64,000 bases of DNA from Phycisphaerales bacterium (GCA_016710275.1 JADJXS010000001.1:2480001-2544000); one strand, 5' to 3'; shown: positions 35,563 to 46,191, numbered from the stretch's first letter. Notes: generated by a model not told the origin, from the letters alone. Numbers and translations are program-made.

Positions 35563-36983
35563 TATGAAGCGGAGGTCGGGCCGGCGGCTGCACGGTTCCT
35601 GAACTCGTGGTAAACCAGCGTTTCGTGTTTGAGTCGAATCGTTGGCTTCCACAGGAGAAGACCGTGAAGAAGTTCGTCGGCGTCGACCTCCACAAGCAGC
35701 GTATCGTGGTCTGCGTTGTGAACCAAGCGCGGCAAGTGCTCACTTCGGCCCGTTTCACCAATGCCGAGTCGATCAAGCTGGCGGCCTGGTTGAAGGCGCC
35801 GGCTCATTCGACCTGGTGCTCGAAGCGACCGCCAGCTACGAGTGGTTCGTGAAGCTGGTCGAGCCGCTGGCTGGGCGTGTGCTGCTCGCTCATCCACGCA
35901 AAATGCGGATCATCGCCGAGAGCGCGCAAGAGCGACAAGGTGGACGCCCGCGTGCTGGCGGAGTTCCTGGCGCGGCGGACATGATTCCGCCGGCGCACCG
36001 ACCGACGCCGCGGCAGCGAGCGCACCGCAAGCTGGTGCGGCGGCGGGTCTGCGTGCGGGCGCGGCTGACGTCGATCAAGAACCGCATCCGGCACGTGGCG
36101 GCCGAGTACAACGCGGACCGCAAGGAACTGTTCACGAGCGAGGGCCTGAAGTACCTGCGCGGGCTGAAGCTCGACCCCGTCGATCGCTGGCTCGTGCAGC
36201 GCCTGCCGCGCGAGTTGAAGCTGTATCGCGACGAGCTGAAGGCCGTCGATCGGCAGCTGGCGGCCTTCGCCCGCACAGCGCCGGCCGCCGAAGCGGGCCA
36301 CCGTGCGCTGCTGGATTCGATTCCGGCCGTCGGACCGGTCACGCGCGAGGCGTTCCTGGCGGAGGTCGCCGGGCCGGAGCGTTTCGGCTCGCAGAAGAAG
36401 CTGACCAGCTACGTCGGCCTGGCGCCCGGACAGCCGCGAGTCGGCCGGCAAGCCGCCACGACCTGGGCATCACGCACAGCGGCTCGCCGATTCTGCGCTG
36501 GGTGCTGCACCAGGCCGCCTGGCAACTGGTGCGGCGCTCGGCGCCCTGGCGACTGACCTTCGAGCGGCTGGCCCTGCGCCGCGGAAAGAAGAAGGCCATT
36601 ACCGCCATCGCGCGGAGGCTGCTGTGTCTGATGCTGGCCGTCATCCGCAGCGGACGGCCGTACGAAGAACGGCCGCCGGCAGCGCCGGCGACGCCCTCGG
36701 CGGCCTGAGGATCCAGCGGCGCCGGCGAGTCAGCGGCGCAGCGTGCAACCGTCCACCATGGCAGCGAAACGCGTCTGCGTGCGTAGCGCGGATGCACAGA
36801 ACGAAACGAATGCGAAGCGCTTGGTGTGGAGGAGCGGCGACGTGACGAACCGGCGGACGACCCCGCGGCATGGCAGGAGCGCGTTCCCAATCGCGCGCTC
36901 GGCAGGGTGAATGGCGGCGTCCGTCTTGTATTTTTTCATGAGACGTCCGCTCCGGCGGATGATCTCGAATAGATGCCTGAGCG
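35563..36983 (+). mobile_element. Decayed IS110-family element 1
   Basis: Boundaries are inferred from matches to the second element at 54.3 kb: TATGAAGCGG at the left (35563-35572) and CGAATAG(A/G)TGCCTG(A/G)GCG at the right (36966-36983, two differences in 18). The length of about 1.42 kb suits IS110 elements. There are no terminal inverted repeats, as expected for this family. The transposase inside is broken. The 257 bp after it (36709-36965) have no convincing gene and could once have encoded the element's guide (bridge) RNA; that is inference. Confidence 0.65.
35664..36708 (+). pseudogene. Frameshifted IS110-family transposase (element 1)
   Basis: The DEDD recombinase begins at the GTG after AGGAGA with KKFVGVDLHKQRIVVCVVNQ (catalytic Asp). 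It then changes frame near 35800 to VLEATASYEWFVKLVEPLAG (Glu), again near 35925 for KSDKVDARVLAEFLAR (two Asp), back near 35985 for RARLTSIKNRIRHVAAEYN and the Transposase_20 domain (DSIPAVGPVTREAFLAEVAG and LTSYVGLAPGQ), and once more near 36455 for SGSPILRWVLHQAAWQLVRR. At least four frame changes separate otherwise conserved segments, so it is inactive. Neighbouring host genes are intact, which argues for real decay rather than poor sequence. Confidence 0.88.
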
Positions 36984-37196
36984 TCACGCGTCACGCCGCC
37001 CCCGCTCGTCAACATCTCCGAGGGAGGCCGTCCCGCGGCCTCGGGCTCCGGGCCTGTGCGGAAGAGAGTCAGCCCCAACGTCGCGACGCCGGCTGAGATG
37101 GGACAGATCGACCGACGCCGACGGCGACGGGCCTGACGGAAGAATCTTCCAAACAGAACCGCAGCCGCCCCTTGACACCGTTCGCTTCATAGATGC
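36984..37196. other. Intergenic stretch without recognisable gene
   Basis: Between the right end of IS110 element 1 and the first hairpin repeat. Open frames here (for example an 85-codon minus-strand frame, 36730-36987, that also crosses the element's end) show no family, ribosome site or conserved motif. Confidence 0.6.
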
Positions 37197-37222
37197 CATG
37201 CCGACGGCTTTGCGTCGGCATG
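37197..37222. repeat. 26-bp hairpin repeat, copy with GCTTTG loop
   Basis: A perfect 10-bp stem (37197-37206 with 37213-37222) and a six-base GCTTTG loop. It is the inverted form of the hairpins at 54201-54226 and 54298-54323, whose loop is CAAAGC. One stem pair is swapped G:C to C:G, so pairing is kept. Confidence 0.8.
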
Positions 37223-37262
37223 TCCTGTCCGGGGATGAGTCGGCGACGGGAGAGGAGAGTCA

Positions 37263-37528
37263 GGAATTCAAGCCCCGGAGGGGCGCTGGGCTGTAGCCAC
37301 GGGTGGAGTGGCCGCGCAGCGGCGACGGAACCCGTGGATGCGGGGGTGCGGGAATTCAAGCCCCGGAGGGGCGCTGGAAGCGCACAACGAGCCTGGTGAC
37401 GTGCAGCACTTCCTCTGCCCCTGCGGGGCAGGCGCGCTGCGCCGACGGGTTCCACGGGTTGCGCTTCGCCCGGCTGGCGCCGGGCGACGCTCCACCCGTG
37501 GCTACAGCCCGCCGCCCCTCCGGGGCGA
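37263..37528. repeat. Nested direct and inverted repeat block
   Basis: A 27-base sequence is repeated exactly at 37263-37289 and 37351-37377. Next to the first copy, the 18 bases at 37291-37308 recur inverted at 37490-37507, followed by an inverted relative of the CCCCGGAGGGGC core at about 37508-37528. No gene is supported. The CCCCGGAGGGGC plus GTAGCCACGGGTGG pattern resembles dispersed intergenic repeats common in planctomycete and verrucomicrobial genomes. Confidence 0.75.
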
Positions 37529-37552
37529 AGAGCGCTGATGCGCCCGTGTCGT

Positions 37553-37648
37553 GCGGTCAACGATGGTGCGGTCGGGCCGGTCAATGATGGCGCGTTCGGG
37601 CGTGTCCACAATGGTGCGGAAGGCCCCGGCAACGATCGTGCGCCCTGA
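37553..37648. repeat. Four 24-base degenerate tandem units
   Basis: Units start at 37553, 37577, 37601 and 37625, each centred on a GTCAACGATGGTGCG-like core. The fourth unit and the following GACGGGTGAAGACAT also occur at about 54110-54146 beside the second IS110 remnant. Confidence 0.7.
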
Positions 37649-37657
37649 CGGGTGAAG

Positions 37658-37694
37658 ACATGCTTACGCGGAGTACCGCGAAAGCATGCCACCC
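37658..37694. repeat. 37-bp palindromic repeat, copy 2 (inverted)
   Basis: Exact inverse of 35485-35521. It is entered from the left through GGTGAAGACATG, a lead-in that recurs before the hairpins at 54 kb. The two copies bracket IS110 element 1 and the other repeats, 2.2 kb in all. Confidence 0.85.
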
Positions 37695-37888
37695 GCCGAA
37701 AGCACCCTACGCGCTCGCCCAGCGCTGGCCCGAACACACACTACCCCTGCATTCTCTGCGCTCTCTGTGCTCTCTGCGAGAAACCGAATTCACGCGCCAC
37801 CTGTCATGGCCGTCGCCGGCTCAGCGCCGCTGCGCACTCCGCGCGGATTCTGCACGTTCTACGACGGAAACGGCCCGCATTGCATCAG

Positions 37889-38077
37889 AACGCGGCCAGG
37901 CTCTCGCGAACCGTGCCCAAGTTCTCGCAGAATGTGACCAATTTCTCGGGGAATGTGACCAAGTTCTCGCAGAATGTGGCCTCATTCTCGGAGTTTGAGG
38001 CCTGCGGCGCCGAGTTTGAGGCCTGCGGCGCCGAGTTTGAGGCCTCAAACTGCGAGAATTCACTCAATTCTGCCAGA
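37889..38077. repeat. Nine 21-base tandem repeat units
   Basis: Nine consecutive 21-base units begin at 37889, 37910, 37931, 37952, 37973, 37994, 38015, 38036 and 38057. The units at 37994 and 38015 are identical; 37931 and 37952 differ by a few bases. The array ends 8 bases beyond the cysteine desulfurase stop, so it would be in that gene's 3' untranslated region. On the minus strand the units read as seven-residue repeats (ENLVTFC-like) from a TTG codon at 38067, but I see no ribosome site good enough to call a gene. Confidence 0.85.
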
Positions 38078-38085
38078 ATTAATCG

Positions 38086-39312
38086 CTAGTCTTGCGACGA
38101 CTTGCACAAGTCTTCCCCGTCGCGGACCGATCCCACCCCCGGGGCAGCCCCCGCCAGCGACGCCAGCGCATCCGCCAGGCGATTCACATCCTCGATCGTC
38201 GTGAAGGCGCCGAACGATGCGCGGGTCAGCCCGCCCGTTCCATCCGTCGCCAGCACGCGATGCGCCAATGGAGCACAGTGCAGTCCCGCGCGCGTCAGAA
38301 TCTCAAACCGCGACTCCAGCAGCGCCGCCGTTTCGGCCGCTTCGAACCCCTCGACCGCAAACGAAAACACGCCGACCCGCTGCGCTGCCGCGGTCGGCCC
38401 GAACAGCCGGACGCCCGCCAGCCCCGCCACCCGCTCGACGAACTCCTCGCAGAGTTCCATCTCATGTGCCCGCAGCGACGCCGCGCTGCGCGCCAAGATC
38501 CACTCCAGCGCCGCCAGCAGCCCCGCCACGCCGACCGCGTTCTGACTGCCCGGCTCGAACTTGTCCGGCAGCGTCTCCGGCTGCGTCGCCAGCTCGCTGG
38601 AGGATCCGGTTCCGCCCTCGCGAAGGGTGTGGATTCGCGGGCCGAACTCGCGGCGAAACGCCAGCACGCCGGTGCCCAGCGGCCCCATCAACCCCTTGTG
38701 ACCCGGACAGGCCAGCAGGTCGATCCCCAGTTCATCGAAGTCAATCGGCACGTGCCCGGCCGTCTGCGCTGCATCCAGCAGCAACGGCACGCCGCGCCCC
38801 CGGCAGGCGGCCGCGATTTCGCGGATCGGCTGCAGCGCCCCGGTCACATTGCTGGCATGACTTAGCACGACCAGCGCAGTCTCCGGCCGGAGGGCGTCGG
38901 CCACCGCGCGCGGGTCGAGCCGCGTCGATTTCGTGTCGGGAAGTACCGCGTCGAAACGAACGCCGCTGCGCTGGGCCAGCGCCGCCAGCGGCCGCAGCAC
39001 CGAATTGTGGTCCATGGCGCTGGTGACGACGTGAGCGCCCGGCGGCGTCAGCCCCTTGATCGCCAGGTTCAGCGCATCCGTGCAGTTGAGCGTGAAGATC
39101 ACGCCGTCATCGGGATGCAGACCCAGCAGCGTCCGCACTGCCGCGCGGCAGCGGTCGAAGAGCCGCCCGCTCTCGATCGCCTCACGATAAGCCCCGCGCC
39201 CGGCGCTTCCGCCGCTGTGCGCGACGTGCTCATGGACGGCCGTCGCGACGGCCGGCGGCTTGGGGAAGCTGGTGGCGGCGTTGTCGAGATAGAGCCGCGC
39301 GCGGGTGGTCAT
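38086..39312 (-). CDS. Cysteine desulfurase family protein (class V aminotransferase)
   Basis: PLP enzyme of 408 residues starting TRARLYLDNAATSFPKPPAV, the hallmark of the desulfurase-like subfamily that includes EF2568-type proteins. Other blocks are SAMDHNSVLRPLAAL, SHASNVTGALQPI, LLLDAAQTAGHVPID, the PLP lysine in LACPGHKGLMGPLGTG and the late LTRAGLHCAPLAHRV with a cysteine in the desulfurase position. It likely takes sulfur from cysteine (or selenium from selenocysteine) for cofactor or tRNA use. No iron-sulfur assembly genes adjoin. The enoyl-CoA hydratase gene lies about 110 bp upstream on the same strand. Confidence 0.88.
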   Translation of the reverse strand: MTTRARLYLDNAATSFPKPPAVATAVHEHVAHSGGSAGRGAYREAIESGRLFDRCRAAVRTLLGLHPDDGVIFTLNCTDALNLAIKGLTPPGAHVVTSAMDHNSVLRPLAALAQRSGVRFDAVLPDTKSTRLDPRAVADALRPETALVVLSHASNVTGALQPIREIAAACRGRGVPLLLDAAQTAGHVPIDFDELGIDLLACPGHKGLMGPLGTGVLAFRREFGPRIHTLREGGTGSSSELATQPETLPDKFEPGSQNAVGVAGLLAALEWILARSAASLRAHEMELCEEFVERVAGLAGVRLFGPTAAAQRVGVFSFAVEGFEAAETAALLESRFEILTRAGLHCAPLAHRVLATDGTGGLTRASFGAFTTIEDVNRLADALASLAGAAPGVGSVRDGEDLCKSSQD

Positions 39313-39420
39313 GCCGTGTTCTCAATCAGCTCGGGCAGGGCCGGGTCGCCGGCGTCGCCCGCCGCCGAGCCGCGTGTGATTGTACGCCCGCGCAACCCCG
39401 GAACAGCGCCGCGGCGGCGC

Positions 39421-40170
39421 TCACTGCTTGAGAAAGGCCGCCACGCCGCTGCGCGATTCAGCCGTCAGGCGCATCGAGGCGTTGAGTGCCCGCGCTTCGG
39501 CCACCGCTTCGGCATGTCCCAGCGCGCGAATCTTCGCCCACAGCGCCTTGGTGTTCGCGACCGCCTCCTGCGGAAAGCCCGCCAGTTGATCCGCGACTTC
39601 CCGCGCGCGGGTCATCAGCCGGTCATCGGCGACGGCCTCGGTCGCCAGCCCGAACTCCACGCTGCGCGTCGCGTCCAGGTTTTCTCCGGTGAGCAGCAGG
39701 TATTTTGCCCGCCGCTCGCCGACCAGCCGCCGCAGGTAGGTCATGACAATCGCCGCCACCAGCCCGCGCTTGATCTCGGGGTAGCCGATGACGGCCGACT
39801 TCGCGCACAGCACGATGTCGCAGACGCTGATCAGCCCCGCGCCGCCGGCCACCGCCGGTCCGTTCACCGCCGCGATCACCGGCTTGGTCAGGCCGTCGAT
39901 GAGTTCGAATAGCGTGAGCAGGGCGGAGGCATCGTGCTCGGCTTGGTCGGCCGACGTCGCCGCCACTTCGCGCAAATCCAGCCCGGCGCAGAAGGCGGGC
40001 GGTGCGCCGGTGATCAGGATGCACCGGACGCCGGGATCGTCCGCCGCGCGGTGGAGCACGTCGGTCAACTCGCCGAGCAGCGCCCGCGACAGGGCATTGC
40101 GCGACTGCGGACGGTGGAGTGTCACTTCCAGCGTGGAATTTCGCGTCGAAGCGTGCAGAATGTCGCTCAT
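39421..40170 (-). CDS. Enoyl-CoA hydratase/isomerase family protein
   Basis: A 249-residue crotonase-fold protein. TLEVTLHRPQSRNALSRAL, ITGAPPAFCAGLDLREV (oxyanion-hole loop) and LTKPVIAAVNGPAVAGGAGL are the family signatures. At the two positions that carry catalytic glutamates in true enoyl-CoA hydratases it reads GGAGLISVCDIVLC and YPEIKRGLVAAI, so the second glutamate may be present within PEIKRG but the first is not, pointing to an isomerase, methylglutaconyl-type or other crotonase activity. It acts on acyl-CoA thioesters in the cytoplasm; the substrate is not clear. The gene is divergent from the large secreted protein at 40.3 kb. Confidence 0.86.
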   Translation of the reverse strand: MSDILHASTRNSTLEVTLHRPQSRNALSRALLGELTDVLHRAADDPGVRCILITGAPPAFCAGLDLREVAATSADQAEHDASALLTLFELIDGLTKPVIAAVNGPAVAGGAGLISVCDIVLCAKSAVIGYPEIKRGLVAAIVMTYLRRLVGERRAKYLLLTGENLDATRSVEFGLATEAVADDRLMTRAREVADQLAGFPQEAVANTKALWAKIRALGHAEAVAEARALNASMRLTAESRSGVAAFLKQ

Positions 40171-40241
40171 GGTCGCGTTTTAGCGGGTTGCCTGCAGCGC
40201 TGCAATCGCCATTTTTTGCAGGGGACAGGCTGCGGCGCGAC

Positions 40242-40247
40242 TATACT
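40242..40247 (+). promoter_or_regulatory. TATACT -10 box before the 779-residue secreted protein
   Basis: TATACT lies 42 bases before the ATG at 40289. The best -35 candidate is TTGCAG (40216-40221), but the 20-base spacing is long, so confidence is low. Confidence 0.3.
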
Positions 40248-40288
40248 TGGGGTGGAACGGGTTGATTCCGCCGACCGGAGGGCTGCTG

Positions 40289-42628
40289 ATGATTGCTCGC
40301 CGCCTCGCCGCCGCCGCCATGGCGGTTTCCATGATGACACTGGCAACGGCATCCGCCGATGATCGGCTTCTGGCCGGGGTTCGGGAGTACCCGACCGGCG
40401 TCGTGTGGGCGCTGGTTGATTTGCACCGGCAGCCGCACTTGCTTGGGCAACCGGCGAAGCAATGTGGTGCGCCGGCCGATGCGAGGCGGGCCATCCGGAG
40501 CATCGCCACGGGTCCTGACGCGGGCATGCGGGCGCTGGCCGATGCGCCGGCGGCGGCCTGGATCGCGCTCGACCACCCGTCGCAATGGGCTGCGCTGGCC
40601 GGCCTGTTTGACGGAACGCGGGAGCAGGCGTTGGAGCGGCTGCTCGAGCTGCGCGAGCGGTTCGACGCCGAGGATCGCGCCGCGGCCGCGGCATGGCGGC
40701 AGCGCATCGGCTCGGACTACATCGCGCTGGGGGAGTATCGCGACCTGGTGAACGCGCTGACCCGCGAAGCCTTCGCCGACATGCAGGATCCGCCCGTGGT
40801 GGTGGTGCTGGATCGCGCTGCATACGCCGCCTGCCCGCCGAGTGAACTCGTCATCGAGGCGCTGCTGGAGCGGGCGGAGAGCACTTCGCTGCAGTCGCTC
40901 CTTCGCGAGTGGTGGGGGCGCTACGGCACGGACCGTCGCGACGAACGGGCGCTGCGCCACACAGCCGGCCGCGCCCGGTCGGCGGCGCTGCCGATCGTCT
41001 CGACGGGCGCCGCGAAGCGCTGGCGCGCGATCCAGCCCGGAGACGACCTGCAGCGGCTCGACCTGCTGCCGATCCTGCTGCTGCCGCGGACGGAATTGGA
41101 CGCGGCCGAGCGAATGGAGCGCGCTTCGTACGAACACGCGCGCCTGTGGGGCGCGGTGGCCGCGAATCAGGAGCCGAACCCGCCGACCGTGGCGCGGGCG
41201 GAATCATCGCAGCCCTCGGTCGTGGATCGCGATTCCTATTCGGCGACCGGCGTGATCGGACAAATGCCGGCACACGTGAGTGATGACTACGCGAGCGCGT
41301 ACACGGCGGGGTTGAATGGCGGCGTGATCGTCGCGGCGGACCAGCGTTCGATTGTGTACGGCGGCGGCGTACATCACACGCGGTATGTGGACGATGGGTT
41401 GGGATACGACTGCCCGTCGACGACGATTCTGCCGCAATCGACCCTGTACGTCGGCTCGTCGTCGTACGGGCGGACGACGGGCTGGGAGGGCGGCGGCGGT
41501 TTTGTCAGCACGGGTTATCACATCCGCCGGATCGACGATTCGTGCCGCGACGGATCGATCGGCGGCGGATTCCGCCTCTCGGCGTCGATTCACGGTACGC
41601 CGCGCTATTCGGCGTCACATTGCAGCACGCCGCGATATCCCGTGGCACATTGCGACACGCTGCGCCGGTCGATTTCGTTTCGCAACGACTGCGATCGCGG
41701 CTTGGTGCTGCCGACCGTTCTACCCGGTTTTGTTTCCGCGACCGCTTCGTATCATTCGTTCCTTCGCGGCCGCGACTGTGATCGTGGGCGCTACACGCGG
41801 CCGTATGTCGCGGCGCTCAATCCGTTCGGCTATCCGCTGCCCGGCAACCCGCGCGCGGACGATTGTGATCGCGGCACTCGTGACCGGCGGCAGTTCGGCG
41901 GCACGCACAGCCTGCCGACGGTCCGTACCGGTGTTTCTTCTTTGTCGTTGCGCGGCGGAACGACGCCGGCCGTGCGGGACGCGGGGCGGTCGCCGAGTCG
42001 CACGATCGCGCCGCACCGGATCGAGTCATCGGGCGGCCGACACGAAGCCAGGCCGTCTTCGGGCGACTCGCGTCGGGGTGCGAGCGCGACGCCGATTCGC
42101 GGATCGAGCCCGGCGAGCCAGTCGCAGTTTGTGCCGCAGCGCACCGCACAAAGCTCGGTGGGCGCGACGGTGAATCCGCTTAGAGCGGTGGGTGGCTCCA
42201 AGCAGGCGACGGTGAATCCGCTTCGCGCGGTGGGTGGCTCCAAGCCGGCGACGGTGAATCCGCTTCGCAGCGCCGCAAGCTCATCTCGTTCGACGGCGAC
42301 TCGGCTGCCGGCCGCCACAGACCGGTCGGCTCGGGCCGCCGGTCCGCAACGCAGCGCTTCGAACACTCCGAGGTACACCGCAAGCCCGCAGCGTTCGGCT
42401 TCCGCCCCGGGCCGCTCCGCGCCGCCGCCGCCGCGGGCTGCATCCGTTGGTGCATCTGCTCCGCGCAACACGGGTACAGCTTCGGTGTCCGGGGGTTCGG
42501 GCGCGAAAGTTCCGCGCTCGGCTTCCACGCCCGGCCGCTCCGCGTCGGCGCGCAGCGCACAGCCGGCCCGCCAGCCGGCCGCACCATCCCGACCGGCCGC
42601 CCCGCCGCGTAGCGGATCCAAGCGGTAG
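40289..42628 (+). CDS. Large secreted low-complexity protein of unknown function
   Basis: This 779-residue protein starts with a signal peptide (about 1-23, ATASADD) after a GGAGGG ribosome site. Residues 25-290 form an Ala/Leu/Arg-rich helical domain in which VREYPTGVVWALVDLHRQPH and later ERLLELRERF weakly recall DUF3300, but not enough to name it. Residues 310-530 are Tyr/Gly/Ser/Asp rich, with three DCDRG motifs and scattered cysteines. From about 530 to the end the chain is a Ser/Arg/Pro/Ala tail, including the 14-residue repeat ATVNPLRAVGGSK(Q/P) in 2.6 copies. The tail would be basic and disordered. It looks like an envelope or wall-associated protein; no catalytic motif is seen. Confidence 0.7.
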   Translation: MIARRLAAAAMAVSMMTLATASADDRLLAGVREYPTGVVWALVDLHRQPHLLGQPAKQCGAPADARRAIRSIATGPDAGMRALADAPAAAWIALDHPSQWAALAGLFDGTREQALERLLELRERFDAEDRAAAAAWRQRIGSDYIALGEYRDLVNALTREAFADMQDPPVVVVLDRAAYAACPPSELVIEALLERAESTSLQSLLREWWGRYGTDRRDERALRHTAGRARSAALPIVSTGAAKRWRAIQPGDDLQRLDLLPILLLPRTELDAAERMERASYEHARLWGAVAANQEPNPPTVARAESSQPSVVDRDSYSATGVIGQMPAHVSDDYASAYTAGLNGGVIVAADQRSIVYGGGVHHTRYVDDGLGYDCPSTTILPQSTLYVGSSSYGRTTGWEGGGGFVSTGYHIRRIDDSCRDGSIGGGFRLSASIHGTPRYSASHCSTPRYPVAHCDTLRRSISFRNDCDRGLVLPTVLPGFVSATASYHSFLRGRDCDRGRYTRPYVAALNPFGYPLPGNPRADDCDRGTRDRRQFGGTHSLPTVRTGVSSLSLRGGTTPAVRDAGRSPSRTIAPHRIESSGGRHEARPSSGDSRRGASATPIRGSSPASQSQFVPQRTAQSSVGATVNPLRAVGGSKQATVNPLRAVGGSKPATVNPLRSAASSSRSTATRLPAATDRSARAAGPQRSASNTPRYTASPQRSASAPGRSAPPPPRAASVGASAPRNTGTASVSGGSGAKVPRSASTPGRSASARSAQPARQPAAPSRPAAPPRSGSKR
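42164..42271 (+). repeat. 42-base tandem repeat inside the secreted protein gene
   Basis: Units at 42164-42205 and 42206-42247 differ in a handful of bases; a third partial unit runs to about 42271. They encode a 14-residue repeat, in frame with the host gene. Confidence 0.85.
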
Positions 42629-42648
42629 CGCTGCGGCGCATCCGGCCG

Positions 42649-44127
42649 TCAGACCCGCACCCCGCGCCAGCGGCCGCCGATCACCCGCGTCGTCGTCAGT
42701 GCGCACTTGGCGATGTTGTCCGCCCACATCCCGCACCACGCGCCGATCAACCCGCCGCCCAGCACCACCGCCCCGATGTACGCCACCGGCACGCGCAGCA
42801 GCAATCCCCCGATCAGCGAATACCACATCGTCGTCCGCGTGTCGCCCGCGCCGCGCAGCGCCGTCGTCGCGACAATCGCCATGCAGAGAAAGGGCTGCGC
42901 CGCCCCGAGCAGCCGGAAGGCCGGCACACCCACGGCGATTACCGCCGGGTCGCGCGTCATCACGCCGTAGATCGGTCCCGCGAAGAGCGCGTAGATCGCA
43001 CCCGTCGCCGCTCCCAGGATCGCGCCGTGAATCAACGCAAGCCGCGCAGCGCGCAGCGCCAGCTCCGGCCGTCCCGCCCCGAGATACTGGCTGACCAGCG
43101 TGGCGGTCGCCGTCCCCCAGGCGAACGCCGGCAGGTAGCTGAGCGCCTCGACCTCGACCCCGATGATGTGCGCGGCGAAGTTCACCGTCGCGGCATCCTG
43201 CGCCCCGCTGTCGGCGATGATGCGGATGAACAGCAGTTGCGCAATCGACATCATTCCGGTGTCCATCGCCGCCGGCAGCCCCAGCCGCAGCACACGCGAC
43301 ATCGTCGGCCCGTGCAGCCGCAATTCGGGAAATCGCAGCTTCAGCGCCCCGCGTCCGCGCAGCAGCACGCCCAGCATCAGCAGTCCGCCGGCGCTTCGCG
43401 CCGCCAGCGTGCCGATGGCGATCCCCTCGACGCCCAGCGACAGCCCCCCGACCCCCGTCACCAGCGCCCACGAAATCACGACGTTCAGAACATTGACGAC
43501 CGACATCACCATCAGCGGGGTGCGCGTGTCGCCCGCGATGCGCAGCAGGCCGCTGCCCACCAGGTTGAACGAGCCAAGCAGATAGGCGAACGCGACGATC
43601 CGCGTGTACGCGACCGTCGGCTCGAACGCAGCCGGCGTGCGCGTGAGGTAGGCCGCAAAGGTCGGCGCAAGGAGGAATGTGGCGGTGCACACGGCGAAGC
43701 CCATCGCCGCGGCCAGCAGCATCGCCTGGTGCAGCGTCCGCCGCGCGGTGGTGTGGTCGCGCGCGCCCAGCGCCCGACCGACAATCGCCGCTGCGCCGAC
43801 CCCCACCAGCGAGAACGCCAGCATCACGATCCAGTTCATGTAGCTGGCCGCGCCGACGGCGGTGGTCGCTTCCTTGCTGATGGTTCCGGCCAGCACCGTG
43901 TCCACAAACCCGACCAGCATGTTCAGGCACTGCTCGCCGAGCATCGGGGCTGCCAGCCAGATCATCTGCCGCGACAATCCCCCGGCGGGAAGCGTGCCCA
44001 CGCGGCCGGACTCAACCGCTGCGCCCGCGGCGCCGTCCTGCGCGACGGCGGCATCCGCGGCCGCACCGGCACGACTTCCGCCGTGGGTGGCCGAATCCTC
44101 CGCTGGTTCTGCACCCGGCACGTTCAT
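42649..44127 (-). CDS. MATE family efflux transporter
   Basis: Multidrug and toxin extrusion transporter of about 492 residues with twelve predicted membrane helices in two halves, exchanging cations for sodium or protons. Seen directly: APMLGEQCLNMLVGFVDTVL at helix 1, GAASYMNWIVMLAFSLVGVG, GSGLLRIAGDTRTPL at the first half and TTALRGAGDTRTTMWYSLIG at the equivalent second-half position, a duplication typical of MATE. The first 50 residues are a hydrophilic Ala/Glu-rich extension. The start at 44127 has GGAGG very close (3 bases), and the frame extends further only antisense to the ABC-F gene. Substrate unknown. Confidence 0.9.
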   Translation of the reverse strand: MNVPGAEPAEDSATHGGSRAGAAADAAVAQDGAAGAAVESGRVGTLPAGGLSRQMIWLAAPMLGEQCLNMLVGFVDTVLAGTISKEATTAVGAASYMNWIVMLAFSLVGVGAAAIVGRALGARDHTTARRTLHQAMLLAAAMGFAVCTATFLLAPTFAAYLTRTPAAFEPTVAYTRIVAFAYLLGSFNLVGSGLLRIAGDTRTPLMVMSVVNVLNVVISWALVTGVGGLSLGVEGIAIGTLAARSAGGLLMLGVLLRGRGALKLRFPELRLHGPTMSRVLRLGLPAAMDTGMMSIAQLLFIRIIADSGAQDAATVNFAAHIIGVEVEALSYLPAFAWGTATATLVSQYLGAGRPELALRAARLALIHGAILGAATGAIYALFAGPIYGVMTRDPAVIAVGVPAFRLLGAAQPFLCMAIVATTALRGAGDTRTTMWYSLIGGLLLRVPVAYIGAVVLGGGLIGAWCGMWADNIAKCALTTTRVIGGRWRGVRV

Positions 44128-44307
44128 CCGCCTCCGACACTCGACGCGCGCCCCGGATCGAAACATGCCGCCGCTCGGCCGGCATCCGCCGCGCCGGGCG
44201 TCTCGCGCGTCGGCCGGGATTGTAGGCGGACGCCGAATTCGACGGCGGATCGCATAGACTCCGCCGATCGGCGCGACGCCTCCGCGCGCCTGGGACGGGT
44301 TGCGACG

Positions 44308-46191
<1,884 letters not shown>

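Noticed and set aside
32354..35776. A 1140-codon open frame on the minus strand
   Set aside because: It runs antisense to fumC and across the TauE-like gene, has no family motifs, and is an effect of GC-rich codon use. The real genes are on the other frames.
36730..36987. An 85-codon minus-strand open frame beyond the IS110 transposase
   Set aside because: No recognisable motif or ribosome site, and it crosses the inferred right end of the element.
37885..38067. A 60-codon heptad-repeat peptide starting with TTG on the minus strand
   Set aside because: Frame is preserved because the repeat period is a multiple of three; without a ribosome site or homologue it is kept as a repeat only.
37553..38077. 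Tandem repeats considered as a CRISPR array
   Set aside because: Units are contiguous (24 and 21 bases) with no unique spacers, and no cas genes are near.
43027..44307. Long N-terminal extension of the ABC-F frame
   Set aside because: It is antisense to the MATE gene and rich in His, Arg and Gln; the ABC-F domain begins at the ATG at 44308.
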